In this document: positions 1 to 9,094 of the stretch, in pieces
Numbering within the stretch: the first letter of the stretch is position 1
Layout of the letters: each line of letters begins with the position of its first letter
Source: Falsirhodobacter flavus
Lineage (GTDB): Bacteria > Pseudomonadota > Alphaproteobacteria > Rhodobacterales > Rhodobacteraceae
NCBI GenBank assembly: GCA_029846755.1
Contig: JARWBI010000008.1
Span: forward strand, 1 to 64,000
Length of the DNA stretch: 64,000 nt
Direction of reading: 5' to 3'
Notes under the pieces: generated by a model
What the model was told of the DNA's origin: nothing
Seen by the model: the letters and a program-made list of their open reading frames with translations, nothing else
Database searches by the model: none
Position numbers and translations under genes: made by a program

Positions 1-42
1 ACTGAAGGGTATGCCATAAGGCAATGCCTTACAACCATTTGC

Positions 43-321
43 TCAATCAGTGCAGACGGCCCTCACCGCACGCTTACCGATGAGCAGCGAAATGCCTGCA
101 TCTTCGTTAGTAAAGCTCTCCAGTTTGACGAAACGGAAATCCCTTAAATCCATAGATGGACGGATTGTGTCCCGGATGGCATCGAGCCCAGACACCAACT
201 TATTTCCCTCAGCAACGAACACAGCGTTCGATGTGTAGAGCATAACTGCCGCGTCGAGATCGGCGGCATTAATTGCTTTCTCCATCCCACGGTCGCAGTC
301 TTCGGGTCGCAGCATATCCAT
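43..321 (-). CDS. SnoaL-like/DUF4440 family protein, probably truncated at the C terminus
   Basis: The 92-residue product has the opening of a SnoaL-like (NTF2 fold) protein: a helix with NAADLDAAVMLY, then a strand with AVFVAEG, then SGLDAIRDTIRPS. Family members usually run to about 110-130 residues and continue with more beta strands. Here the frame ends soon after AGISLLIGKRAV, so the C terminus looks lost or shifted. A GGAG ribosome site lies about 8 bases before the ATG. It is divergent from the TetR gene at 420, which may control it. Such proteins are ketosteroid-isomerase-like; no substrate can be inferred. Confidence 0.55.
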   Translation of the reverse strand: MDMLRPEDCDRGMEKAINAADLDAAVMLYTSNAVFVAEGNKLVSGLDAIRDTIRPSMDLRDFRFVKLESFTNEDAGISLLIGKRAVRAVCTD

Positions 322-419
322 TGTCGTTCTCCAGATGGCGCCTCGTAAGAGGGCATGTTAATCACACTGGTCATGGTTATATTGGCAAGCAAGACATTAC
401 AACAGTGATCGGTGTGATA

Positions 420-1058
420 ATGGAAGAGCGTCAACGTCGTGGTCGCCCTCGCAAGTTCGAACGTCCTGCTGTGCTACAAGCGGCGGCAGAATGCTTTGGT
501 CGTTTAGGTTATGAAGGAGCTTCGATCGTCGATCTGACTGCTACAATGGGTATCAGCGCGCAAAGTCTTTACTCTGCGTTTGGCACCAAGGCGCAGCTTT
601 TCGAGGAAGCTTTGGAATGGTATCTGGCACACACCGGAGCATTCGGCCCCCGCGCTTTGGCTGAAGAGGTCGATCCAATAGACGGGATTGTCCGGGTGCT
701 GAGAGAGTCAGCGGTCCTGTTCGCAGATAGGCATAGGCCGCAAGGCTGTCTCATCTGCAATTCGGCTCTTGCCGTGGCCCAGGAGCACAGCAACATCGCC
801 ATTTACAGCAGCAAGATGCGGCAGGACCGGATCGTTGAGTTGGAAGTGCATTTGGCGCGAGGAGTGAAGGCTGGCAAAATTGATCCGACTATCGACACGG
901 ATGGTATCGCACGTCTCGTGATGAGCGTGCGGCAAGGCATGTCGGCGCAGGCAAAGGATGGTGCTAGCTCTAGCGAGCTTCTGCGTATCGTAGCATCACT
1001 CGAACCTATGCTGCATAGCCTACGAGCTACACCTGGCGGTCAAGAAACGTCCGCTTAG
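420..1058 (+). CDS. TetR family transcriptional regulator
   Basis: The 212-residue product starts with a basic arm (RQRRGRPRKFE) followed by a TetR_N helix-turn-helix, with AAAECFGRLGYEGAS and the recognition part GISAQSLYSAFGTKAQLFEEAL at about residues 18-60. The C-terminal half is helical and includes CLICNSALA, as in the TetR_C subfamily often beside oxidoreductases. The ATG at 420 was chosen because the family arm begins right there; an in-frame upstream extension to 273 has no family similarity. It is divergent from the SnoaL-like gene, so autoregulation of the 322-419 gap is likely but inferred. Confidence 0.85.
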   Translation: MEERQRRGRPRKFERPAVLQAAAECFGRLGYEGASIVDLTATMGISAQSLYSAFGTKAQLFEEALEWYLAHTGAFGPRALAEEVDPIDGIVRVLRESAVLFADRHRPQGCLICNSALAVAQEHSNIAIYSSKMRQDRIVELEVHLARGVKAGKIDPTIDTDGIARLVMSVRQGMSAQAKDGASSSELLRIVASLEPMLHSLRATPGGQETSA

Positions 1059-1155
1059 TCCCATCCGGATCCCCTTCGCTAACTTCGAGATCTGCCCCCG
1101 ACATCCGGCGAGGGCGGATCAAGCGAAGTAGCCGATTGCCCGGTCGCCTTCGTCT

Positions 1156-2037
1156 TCAGATGGACGGCGCGCTCTGCGCCCGCCCGATCGCATTCAGCCG
1201 CGCGGCCTGTGCCGGAGTGAACGTCAGCTCCGCCGCAGCCACATTCTCGCGCAGATGGCCGCGGGACGATGTTCCCGGGATCACCAGAACATTCGGGCCG
1301 CGCGCGAGCAGCCATGCCAGCGCGACCTGCTGGACGCTGGCGCCCATATCCTCGGCAACGGACTCGAGTTCAGACGACTGGAGAGGGGAAAAGCCGCCCA
1401 GCGGAAAGAAAGGCACATACGCGATCCCGTCCTCGGCAAGCCGCTCGATCAGAGCATCATCCCCTCGATGCGCAAGGTTGTATTGGTTCTGAACGCAGAC
1501 GACAGGCGCGATGTCCCGGGCGATGTCTGCCTGCGCGGCTTCGACGTTGCTGATGCCGATATGGGCGATCAGCCCCTCGTCGCGCATCGCCCGCATGACG
1601 CGCATCGGGGCGGCAATATCGTCGTCGGGCCCGCCCATGCGCAGGTTGACGATGGCCATCCGGTCAAGGCCGAGGCGGGTCAGGTTGTCCTCCACCGACT
1701 GCCGCAGAAAGGCCTCGTCCCGTCGTAGGTTCCAGCCTCCCTGATCGTCCCGCCATGCGCCGATCTTCGTCACCAGGACCAGATCGTCGGCATAGGGGTG
1801 AAGCGCCTCGCGGATCAGGTCGTTCGTGACGTGGGGGCCGTAGAAGTCGCTCGTGTCGATGTGGTCAATGCCGAGCGCGAGGGTCTCGCGCAGCACGGCA
1901 CGGGCCTCGTCCGGGTCCTTGGGCGGGCCAAAGACGTGGGGGCCGGCAAGCTGCATGGCGCCATAGCCCATGCGGTTTACCGAAAGGTCGGTGCCAGGAA
2001 AGGTGAAGCGGCCTGCGGCCGAAGCGAAGACGGTCAT
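1156..2037 (-). CDS. Aldo/keto reductase
   Basis: The product of about 293 residues is a TIM-barrel aldo/keto reductase. Visible features are the N-terminal strand FTFPGTDLSVNRMGYGAMQL, the IDHIDTSDFYGP segment carrying the catalytic Asp and Tyr, a Lys in VLVTKIGAW, and the C-terminal NADP-binding part VLVIPGTSSRGHLREN. It would reduce aldehydes or ketones with NADPH; the substrate is not predictable. The ATG at 2037 has AAAGGAG a few bases upstream; an in-frame upstream ATG at 2082 lacks such a site. It is divergent from a LysR-type gene, a common pairing, although that regulator seems damaged. Confidence 0.88.
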   Translation of the reverse strand: MTVFASAAGRFTFPGTDLSVNRMGYGAMQLAGPHVFGPPKDPDEARAVLRETLALGIDHIDTSDFYGPHVTNDLIREALHPYADDLVLVTKIGAWRDDQGGWNLRRDEAFLRQSVEDNLTRLGLDRMAIVNLRMGGPDDDIAAPMRVMRAMRDEGLIAHIGISNVEAAQADIARDIAPVVCVQNQYNLAHRGDDALIERLAEDGIAYVPFFPLGGFSPLQSSELESVAEDMGASVQQVALAWLLARGPNVLVIPGTSSRGHLRENVAAAELTFTPAQAARLNAIGRAQSAPSI

Positions 2038-2121
2038 GAGAGTGCTCCTTTTGTCTGGAACGCAATCTGGACCGGCGGACATCGTTTGATAATACCGCCA
2101 GATCCGAATAGGCTGATCGGC

Positions 2122-2664
2122 ATGCCGAACACTCTTCCGCTGGACGACCTGAACATCTTCCTTGCCGTCGTGCGGGCCGGGGGGTTCCGCGGCGCCGCCC
2201 GCAACCTTGGCCTGTCGCCCGCCACGGTCAGCGACACCATCGCCCGGCTGGAGGCAGGCCTGGACGTCCGCCTACTGACCCGCACCACCCGCAGCGTCAC
2301 CCCGACCGACGCCGGCCGCGACCTGGCCGCCCGCATCGCGCCACTTCTGGCCGAAACCACCGCCGCATTGGACGGCATTCGCAGCCGGTCGGGCGATCTG
2401 CGCGGACATCTGAAGCTGAACGTGCCGGGGGCGGTGATGGTCGACATCCTGCCCCCGCTGGTGGAGCGCTTTCTGGCCCTGCATCCCGGTGTGACGATGG
2501 AGATCATGGTGGACGACCGCGTGCCCGATCATCCCCTGCCGGAGGAGGACATCCATCTGGTCTACCCCCGTCACCGGCACCCGTCGGCCATCGTGCGGAC
2601 CTATCTGGACTTCTGTCTCGCACGGGTGCCGGAGCTGGAAGCGGCCGCCTCCCTCACAGGATGA
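2122..2664 (+). pseudogene. LysR family regulator with an internal deletion
   Basis: The first 135 residues are a normal LysR start: the winged HTH (LDDLNIFLAVVRAGGF, then LSPATVSDTIARLE and LTRTTRSVTPTDAG) and the beginning of the substrate domain (LRGHLKLNVPGAV, FLALHPGVTMEIMVDDR). The frame then jumps directly to the extreme C-terminal part (HLVYPRHRHPSAIVRTYLDF). LysR proteins are about 300 residues and this one is 180, so roughly 110 residues of the effector domain appear deleted in frame. It could still bind DNA at the divergent aldo/keto reductase promoter. Regulation by ligand is unlikely. Confidence 0.75.
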
Positions 2665-3046
2665 GACTGCGCCACGGATCAGACGCGGGCCGATCGGTCC
2701 CCTGTCGATCCTCCGCCTGCCGCCGGGCCGCCTCCAGCCCCAGCCAGGCCCATTTCAGCAGTGCGCCATTGTCCTCGGCCTCTGCATCCGGCAGGCGGAA
2801 ATAGGACAAAGCGACTTCACCCTTGCGGCTCCGGTAGGTGAAGGAGGTGCATCCCACCTTGGTGAACGTCTCCCGCGTCAGATCGTCCGCCTTGATGTGG
2901 ACACCGTCGTCGGTCGACACGAGGCCGAACATCAGGCCGTTCAGGAAGAGGCCGGTGCTGCCGAACATGGCGCGTCCCAAAACCGGTCCGAGAGGGTCGA
3001 GGCACTGGATCAGATGACGGCAGAACGGCGAAAGGGGCTTTGGCAT
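2654..3046 (-). CDS. TfoX N-terminal domain family protein
   Basis: About 130 residues match the TfoX N-terminal fold: the pattern GRAMFGSTGLFLNGLMFGLVS with a later FTYRSRKGEVALSYFRLP. These small proteins resemble half of the competence regulator TfoX/Sxy but are mostly of unknown function in alphaproteobacteria. The ATG at 3046 (MPKPLSPF) is preferred over one five codons upstream because the family starts there. Its end overlaps the end of the damaged LysR gene by a few bases, in convergent orientation, which fits a deletion or rearrangement bringing the two together. Confidence 0.75.
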   Translation of the reverse strand: MPKPLSPFCRHLIQCLDPLGPVLGRAMFGSTGLFLNGLMFGLVSTDDGVHIKADDLTRETFTKVGCTSFTYRSRKGEVALSYFRLPDAEAEDNGALLKWAWLGLEAARRQAEDRQGTDRPASDPWRSLIL

Positions 3047-3091
3047 GGCCTTAGTATGCACGTTTATTCAAGGTCCGGTATGGGCTCAAAT

Positions 3092-4456
3092 TTACGTCGT
3101 CGCAGTTCCGACGATCGCTGCAGCTTTGCGCTTTGCGGCCCTTGCGGCGCCGGAACTCCAACCGTCATTGCGGCGGCCGGTCGGGGTATAAACCGTGGCC
3201 TGCTTGCCCACCTTGAGCGGTTTGGGCGGCGTTCGCTGCAGCTCCATGACATGCGCCAAGGCCGCGCTCAGACGCTTGTTCTCGGTGACGGCCGCGTGGG
3301 TCACGCGCTGCTGGTCCTTGTCGAAGATCCTGTAGGGCAGGGAGATGCCTTTCCAGCGCAGATCGATCCGACCGTCCGCGAAAGCGAACGTCTCGACAAA
3401 TTTGCCCGCAGCGGCCCGCGCAAGATCGCTGTCATTCAGGATCAGGCGCTTGCGCTCGTAGCAGACGACAAGCTGGGCGCTGACGGCGCGTTCGTCGCGG
3501 TAACACAGGATGTCCGCCATGCGGGACGCCGGTTCGTTGACGGGGCGGTGCAGGTTGTCGGGCCGCGCCGGGGACCGGGCGAAGCGGGTGTTGTGATCGG
3601 CCATGAACCCCGCGAGGAAGGCGTTGCCCGCCTCCATGTCGCTGATCCCCGCAAGCCGCAGTTCCTTGACCAGCCGGTCTTGCAGGGTGCGGTTGACGCG
3701 TTCGACGCGGCCTTTGGCTTGCGAGCTGTTGGCGCACAGGATCTCGATGTTCAGCTCCGCCAGCGCGCGGCCGAACTGCGTCATGCCGTGACCCGTCCGC
3801 GCTGCCTGGTTCGGGACGCGGAACACCGTATGCTTGTCGGAATAGAAGGCCACCGGGCGTCCGTGATCGCGCAGATAGCCGTCCAGCGCCTCGAAGTAGC
3901 TGAACGTGCTCTCGCTTTCCACAAACCGCATCTGCATCAATGTGCTGGTAGCGTCGTCAATGAACACCAGCAGCGTGCAGCGCGCGGCCCGATCCTCGAA
4001 CCAGCGGTGGTCGGAGCCGTCTATCTGGATCAGCTCCCCATAGCGTTCGCGGCGCAGGCGCGGTGGGTGGAAGCTGCGGCGGGCCTTGCGGTCGCGCCAA
4101 AGGCCGTCCTCGATCATCCATTTGCGCAGCGTCTCGCGCGACACCTTCAGCCCATGCCGCTCGGCCAGCTTCTCGGCGGCCAGTGCCGGGCCAAAATCGG
4201 CGTAGTGCTCACGCACCAGAAGCAGCGCCAAGTCGTGACGGCCAGTGCTAAGCTGGTTATTCGACGGTCGGCCGCGTAACCCGTGCCGCACGGCACCAGC
4301 GCCATTCTCGCGATAGCGCCGAAGGAGCCGCTGCACCTGACGTGGACTGATCGCCAGCACCGCCGCCGCCGTGCATATCCGCATGCTACCGTCCAGAACG
4401 CGCGACAGCACCTCGACACGCTGAAGTTCGTGTTCGCTCATCACAACAAGTCCCAT
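3092..4456 (-). CDS. ISNCY-type transposase with an integrase core
   Basis: The product of about 454 residues has an N-terminal HTH (CTAAAVLAISPRQVQRLLRRY), a second DNA-binding segment with AEKLAERHGLKVSRETLRKWM, and an rve-type DDE core (LIQIDGSDHRWFED, then LVFIDDATS, FYSDKHTVFR, and ANSSQAKGRVERVNRTLQ). This domain order is that of the ISNCY group transposases. The ATG at 4456 is used; an upstream in-frame start at 4483 is possible. Length is normal for the family, so the protein may be intact. Neighbouring genes on either side are unrelated, as expected for an insertion. Confidence 0.85.
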   Translation of the reverse strand: MGLVVMSEHELQRVEVLSRVLDGSMRICTAAAVLAISPRQVQRLLRRYRENGAGAVRHGLRGRPSNNQLSTGRHDLALLLVREHYADFGPALAAEKLAERHGLKVSRETLRKWMIEDGLWRDRKARRSFHPPRLRRERYGELIQIDGSDHRWFEDRAARCTLLVFIDDATSTLMQMRFVESESTFSYFEALDGYLRDHGRPVAFYSDKHTVFRVPNQAARTGHGMTQFGRALAELNIEILCANSSQAKGRVERVNRTLQDRLVKELRLAGISDMEAGNAFLAGFMADHNTRFARSPARPDNLHRPVNEPASRMADILCYRDERAVSAQLVVCYERKRLILNDSDLARAAAGKFVETFAFADGRIDLRWKGISLPYRIFDKDQQRVTHAAVTENKRLSAALAHVMELQRTPPKPLKVGKQATVYTPTGRRNDGWSSGAARAAKRKAAAIVGTATT

Positions 4457-4545
4457 CCGGGGCCACCTCTGCGAAACCGACAAGAGGCGACAGGTTAACT
4501 TTGCTGGATAGCGACAAGTCTACTTTGCGCTTACAGGTTTGTGGC
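3092..4545. mobile_element. ISNCY-like insertion sequence, ends uncertain
   Basis: Upstream of the transposase start, the 4480-4540 stretch carries a doubled GACA motif (gcgacaggttaacttt and gcgacaagtctacttt), which looks like transposase-binding repeats at one end. No matching copy is visible just beyond 3092, where the sequence instead runs into a short match to a dispersed intergenic repeat (GAGCCCATACCGG on the minus strand, about 3068-3086). The left end may therefore be truncated. Confidence 0.45.
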
Positions 4546-4741
4546 TTAGAATCATGCTTATGTAATCATAAATCTTCGATGAGAGCGGCCTATTAGTGTG
4601 GGGTCGCAAATCGCGTTCAGCTGCCAACCCGCTTCCGACGAGACCGATCGTCAGACGGCACCTTGCGTCGTGCTCGGCACTTCGCTTAACTATGGCCACC
4701 GGTCTGCAGTTCGAATACAATGCAGGTTTGGAGGTAGTTCC

Positions 4742-5728
4742 TTGGCCCGCGGCGAACTGATGAAAAAATTGCTTGCCAGCTACGGCCGGGACGAAGAGTT
4801 CCGCGCCGTTGTCGAGCAGATCATCACCGATGAGGAGAAGAAAAACAACAACGTCCTCGCCCGTTCTTTGCGCAAAACCCTAGACAACATTGGTCACACC
4901 GCCGCACCACAGACGGCGGGGCTCTCGCGGCTTTTGCCCTTCCCTGATGAAGCCAAGGAATTCATTCAACGTATCGATCCGAGGCATACGTCCCAAGACA
5001 TCGTGCTGTCGCACGAGAACCTGGAGCAGTTCGTCGGACTGATACAGGAGTTCCGGCAAGCTGATCGCCTCAAGCGCCATGGGCTATCCGTGCGATCAAA
5101 GTTGTTGTTTTGTGGCCCACCCGGCACCGGAAAGACACTTTGCGCCGAGGCTTTTGCGGCTGAGCTCGGTCTGCCCTTGTTTCATGTCCGCCTAGACAGC
5201 CTGATCTCTTCTTATCTGGGAGAGACCGCGAGCAATATTCGGAAGACCTTTGAGTTTGCCCGGCGGCAGCCTTGTGTGCTGTTCTTCGACGAATTCGATG
5301 CTTTGGCACGGTCCCGAGATGAGTCCGGTGAACATAATGAACTAAGACGGGTCGTCAATAGCCTGTTGATTTTCATCGAACAAATTGCACCGAGCGGATT
5401 TCTGATCGCCGCGACAAATCTTGATCGTCACCTTGATCCAGCAATCTGGAGGAGGTTCGACGAAGTGGTCTGGTTTGAATTGCCTGACGCAGGAATGATC
5501 AGAAAGTATCTCGCACACGCTTTTAAGAATACGAAGATTGCTTTTGATCCTGACGCATTTATTGCTGAGTTAGACGGGTTTTCTTATGCTGATTTGGAGA
5601 AGGTATGCATTCAGGCTTTGAAGCTTTCGATACTCGAAAGCAGCAAACAAGTGAGCGATACCCAGTTCCGCGCAGCCTTGCGGCAGGCAAAGCGCCGCCG
5701 CAAACGCGAGGCACAGGTCGAGAGCTGA
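4742..5728 (+). CDS. AAA+ ATPase partnered with a subtilisin-like protease
   Basis: The 328-residue product has a helical N-terminal region, then a single AAA+ module: Walker A GPPGTGKT at about 125-132, Walker B LFFDEFD with D183/E184, sensor 1 in FLIAATNLDRHLDP, and an arginine finger region AIWRRFDEVV. The C-terminal lid ends in a basic tail. The TTG at 4742 is chosen because GGAGG lies about 7 bases upstream and the protein then begins MARGEL-MKKLLASY, as family members do. It is followed after 18 bases by an S8 protease, a recurring pair on mobile elements. It may unfold or gate substrates for the protease; that role is inferred. Confidence 0.85.
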   Translation: MARGELMKKLLASYGRDEEFRAVVEQIITDEEKKNNNVLARSLRKTLDNIGHTAAPQTAGLSRLLPFPDEAKEFIQRIDPRHTSQDIVLSHENLEQFVGLIQEFRQADRLKRHGLSVRSKLLFCGPPGTGKTLCAEAFAAELGLPLFHVRLDSLISSYLGETASNIRKTFEFARRQPCVLFFDEFDALARSRDESGEHNELRRVVNSLLIFIEQIAPSGFLIAATNLDRHLDPAIWRRFDEVVWFELPDAGMIRKYLAHAFKNTKIAFDPDAFIAELDGFSYADLEKVCIQALKLSILESSKQVSDTQFRAALRQAKRRRKREAQVES

Positions 5729-5746
5729 AGTGCGGCGGGGTGACCA

Positions 5747-8077
5747 TTGCCGCCACTTGATCATTTGCAGCTCATTCGCCTGCCAGAAACTCTCCTCCGT
5801 AGAAAAACTGGATTTCCTGGCCCCACCCCGCAGCGCGGTGGCGGCTACGGTCGGCGGGTCAGGGCCGAAGTGGTCGCAGCTGTTCAAGAGCAGCTTCGCC
5901 ATCGCCCCGCGCAATTCGTGGATCCATCGCTCATTCTTCGCGTCAGAATGGAGGGAATGCTCCTTGAGGAAGAATGGGATGCATTGGGCTTGACCCTCCT
6001 GTCAAGCGATGAGGACAAGAATGTCGTCCTCTTTTCCTCTGCCGGTGATCTTGCGGCGCTGATGCAGCGGCTGGATGCTTTTGACGGCCCGATTCCGCAA
6101 GGTCAAGCAAGCCGACGTTACGAGAGCTTTGTTTCCCGCATCGAAAACGTCGGGACACTTTCTCCGAGAGATCGCCTCGGTATCCGTTTTCGGGAAGCCG
6201 GAATCACCGAAGCTGGTGATCTGCAGGACGGCGATATCTATATCGTCGACATCGAACTCTGGGATTTCGGCGGGCGTGGTGTTCGCGAGCGCAAGGCTGC
6301 GGAAATCGAGGCCTTCATCGAAAACCTTGAGGGGGTCGTGCATGATCTGTATGTCGGCCCATCGATTACTCTTATGCGCGCAACAGCACCCGGTCAGGTG
6401 CTGCGTCCACTGCTTTCCGTTACCGAGATCGCCTACATAGATCTACCTCCGGTTCCGGACCTCGAAGCTCACGAGCTCATCCGAATGGAACTCCCCGCCG
6501 CTCCTGCGATCCTGCCTGCTGATGCAGATGCTCCGGTGATTGGCATTCTGGACAGTGGCCTGAACGAGCACCCTTTCCTAGAGCAAAGCATCGCTGGCCT
6601 CGCTGCATTCCCCCCCTCACTCGGCCTTGCCGATGTTTGGGGTCACGGCACGCGGGTGGCCAGCGTCGCCGCGTTTGGGGACTTGAGAAACCACCCCCCA
6701 GAGCACCCGCTTCAGCCGGCTGCCCGGCTTGTTTCCGCCAAGGTCGTTCAAGACAACGGTGCCTTCTTTGAACGTCGAACGCTGCCGGGTCAGATGCGCG
6801 AAGCAATCACACGGCTGCATGCTGATTACGGCTGTAGGATTTTCGTGATTTCGCTCGGAGACACCCGCGCTCGGAATGAATCTGGGCGCGTTGGCCCATG
6901 GGCGGCGACCCTCGACGAGCTCGCCCGCGAACTCGACGTTCTCATCTTTGTCTCAGCCGGCAATCGCATCCCTCGAGGGGGAGCTTCAGTTGAACAGGGC
7001 ATAACCGAATATCCAGGCTATCTTCTGGAGGCGGCTAACCGGCTCTTCGAACCTGCAGGCGCTGCAAACATTATCACAGTAGGGTCTTTGGCAAATGGCA
7101 CAGGCCTTGGGATTCGGCACCAGCACGACGCTCACGTGAGGCCCATCACCAATTTTCTGGAGCCGTCGCCTTTCACGAGGACCGGCCCGGGGGCCGGGGG
7201 CGTGAGGAAGCCTGACTTCGTTGATATCGGTGGGACCTTGGTGTTCGATGCGCCCTCCGCTCGACTACAAGGGGCTCCGATCTTTCCCGAGGCGGGCGTC
7301 ATCACGCTCAACCATCAATATCTACGGCAGCTGCTGACCAGCGGAAACGGGACCTCCTACGCCGCCCCCATGCTGGCGAACAAGACGGCTTACTTGATGC
7401 GTCGCTTTCCCTGGGCCAGCGCCAATCTCATCCGTGCGCTCTTAGCCGGGGCCGCTGCTCTGCCCGAAGCCGCCGATCGGGCGCTCGCGGCAATCGCACC
7501 CGATGAAAAGACCCGTATCTGCGGTTACGGTCAGGTCGACACCCTTCGGGCAGCCTATTCGGACGACCACAGAGTGGTTCTCTTCGCGGAAGAGCGTCTG
7601 GAGATAAACCAGTTCGCCGTTTACCGGGTTCCTATCCCTCAAGATTTCCAAGGAAATGGACGCCGGACAATTCGGGTTTCACTCGCCTTCGATCCTCCGG
7701 TTCGGCGCACGCGGGCGGAATACATTGGCACGAAGATGAACTTTCGCCTGCTGCGCGGCTGCGAGATAGATCGCGTGTTCGAACACTTCCGCGCACGAGG
7801 AGCGGAAGAGGGTGATCCCCCGGACATTCCCGATAGGTTCAAATGTGCTCTGGAACCGACGCCCAGCAGACGCGATGGAAACACGCTGCAAACAGCAGCG
7901 CAAACCTATCAGCGCGACACGGATGCATATGGCGACGAATACTATCTCGTTGTGCGTTGCGTCGGAGGCTGGGCCGAGGGGCAGGAAGTTTTTCAAAACT
8001 TCGCGGTAACCGTGGAACTCGAGCATCAGCCCGGAATCCAACTCCACGCCCGACTGCGGCAGCGACTTAGAGTTTGA
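5747..8077 (+). CDS. S8 family (subtilisin-like) serine protease paired with the AAA+ ATPase
   Basis: The 776-residue protein has a complete subtilase triad: Asp269 in GILDSG, His300 in WGHGTRVAS and Ser537 in NGTSYAAP, with an oxyanion Asn in FVSAGNR. There is no signal peptide, so it should act in the cytoplasm, unlike secreted subtilisins. About 240 N-terminal and 230 C-terminal residues flank the catalytic domain; their role is unknown. The start is a TTG at 5747, 18 bases after the ATPase stop, so the two are almost certainly co-transcribed. The pair is known from mobile elements and defence-rich regions, but its target here is unknown. Confidence 0.87.
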   Translation: MPPLDHLQLIRLPETLLRRKTGFPGPTPQRGGGYGRRVRAEVVAAVQEQLRHRPAQFVDPSLILRVRMEGMLLEEEWDALGLTLLSSDEDKNVVLFSSAGDLAALMQRLDAFDGPIPQGQASRRYESFVSRIENVGTLSPRDRLGIRFREAGITEAGDLQDGDIYIVDIELWDFGGRGVRERKAAEIEAFIENLEGVVHDLYVGPSITLMRATAPGQVLRPLLSVTEIAYIDLPPVPDLEAHELIRMELPAAPAILPADADAPVIGILDSGLNEHPFLEQSIAGLAAFPPSLGLADVWGHGTRVASVAAFGDLRNHPPEHPLQPAARLVSAKVVQDNGAFFERRTLPGQMREAITRLHADYGCRIFVISLGDTRARNESGRVGPWAATLDELARELDVLIFVSAGNRIPRGGASVEQGITEYPGYLLEAANRLFEPAGAANIITVGSLANGTGLGIRHQHDAHVRPITNFLEPSPFTRTGPGAGGVRKPDFVDIGGTLVFDAPSARLQGAPIFPEAGVITLNHQYLRQLLTSGNGTSYAAPMLANKTAYLMRRFPWASANLIRALLAGAAALPEAADRALAAIAPDEKTRICGYGQVDTLRAAYSDDHRVVLFAEERLEINQFAVYRVPIPQDFQGNGRRTIRVSLAFDPPVRRTRAEYIGTKMNFRLLRGCEIDRVFEHFRARGAEEGDPPDIPDRFKCALEPTPSRRDGNTLQTAAQTYQRDTDAYGDEYYLVVRCVGGWAEGQEVFQNFAVTVELEHQPGIQLHARLRQRLRV

Positions 8078-9094
8078 TCAGCCAGTGCCCTTCGCGAGAT
8101 CGAAGCGAATCTTATCGAGCGCTGCCATTGCCGTCGTAATGCGGTGGGGTGCCATGCCAACCTCATAGTCGTCGCGTGAGACGCCGCTGCGCGACTGTCC
8201 GCAAAGCGCCAACGCATGGTCACCCGCAAGACCCGCCATCGCCAGCTCGGTATGCACGAGCGTTCTGACAATGTGGGGCGAATGGCCCACCACCTTCTTG
8301 AAGGCATAGGAAAACGCCTCCGGCTGACACGGAGTTTTGCCGTCGTAAGAAAACAGCGGCCTGCCAATGGAGGAGACATAGATCAGGTCCCGGTCCAACT
8401 CTCCGGAAGGATCAAGCAGACGATCGATAAATACATTCAGGCAATCTGGTATGTCGACGAGGGCCACGTAGCCTGTTTTACTGGAGCGGTAGTCGAACGC
8501 CCAGGACGCGCCGTTGAGCACAAAATTTTTGCCGATCTCGATGGCCAGAGCGTCCTTTCGCCTCATCTGCTCGCGCGACAGGAGCGCACAGATCGCAGCA
8601 AGGAAGAAGCATCTTTCTTTCTTGACGGGCACGGACTCGAGCAGACCTCGTTGCAACTCTGCAACAGCAAGGTTGAAGATTTGATCGAGTGTCATCGGGT
8701 GAGCGGCCAGCAGTATGACCTTTCGCTTCGGATCGCTCCGCGCCGCATTCCGGTGGAAGCGCCGAAGCTTCGCGATCTTCTCGAGGTCTGCATCTGCAAC
8801 GCCATACGCAGCAGCGAAGTAGCCGAAGAACTGCAGATATACCTTCTTGGAAATGTTCTTGATCGCCGAGTGATGGATATGGAGGAGGTAGGCATGGATG
8901 GCCTGGCTGCTCATCCCAACCGCCATGTTGCGATCGGTGCAATACTTTGCGAATCGTAAGACGCATGCCTGAACGCGCAGGAGGATGTCAGGTGCCAGCT
9001 GCCGCTCTGTGAAGTCGACATGTTCCATGGATCTGAGGGCAGCGCAGAAATCCTCGGGAAGGTCTTGAAAGAGAAACGATGAGCGGCGCGTCAT
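8078..9094 (-). CDS. Tyrosine-recombinase-like protein, divergent
   Basis: The 338-residue product has an N-terminal helical SAM-like region and a C-terminal domain that aligns loosely with phage integrases. HIVRT stands in for the H-x-x-R box, LALCGQS for the LGH box, and the Tyr of DDYEVG is in the position of the nucleophile. The canonical RHT context is altered, so catalytic ability is uncertain. It overlaps the upstream recombinase by 4 bases, so the two are translated together. Its stop codon abuts the stop of the S8 protease on the other strand with no gap. Confidence 0.7.
   Translation of the reverse strand: MTRRSSFLFQDLPEDFCAALRSMEHVDFTERQLAPDILLRVQACVLRFAKYCTDRNMAVGMSSQAIHAYLLHIHHSAIKNISKKVYLQFFGYFAAAYGVADADLEKIAKLRRFHRNAARSDPKRKVILLAAHPMTLDQIFNLAVAELQRGLLESVPVKKERCFFLAAICALLSREQMRRKDALAIEIGKNFVLNGASWAFDYRSSKTGYVALVDIPDCLNVFIDRLLDPSGELDRDLIYVSSIGRPLFSYDGKTPCQPEAFSYAFKKVVGHSPHIVRTLVHTELAMAGLAGDHALALCGQSRSGVSRDDYEVGMAPHRITTAMAALDKIRFDLAKGTG

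Noticed and set aside
2897-4279. Long open frame on the plus strand across the ISNCY transposase
   Set aside because: It is the antisense shadow of the transposase in a GC-rich sequence; its product has no family features, while the minus strand has all the DDE motifs.
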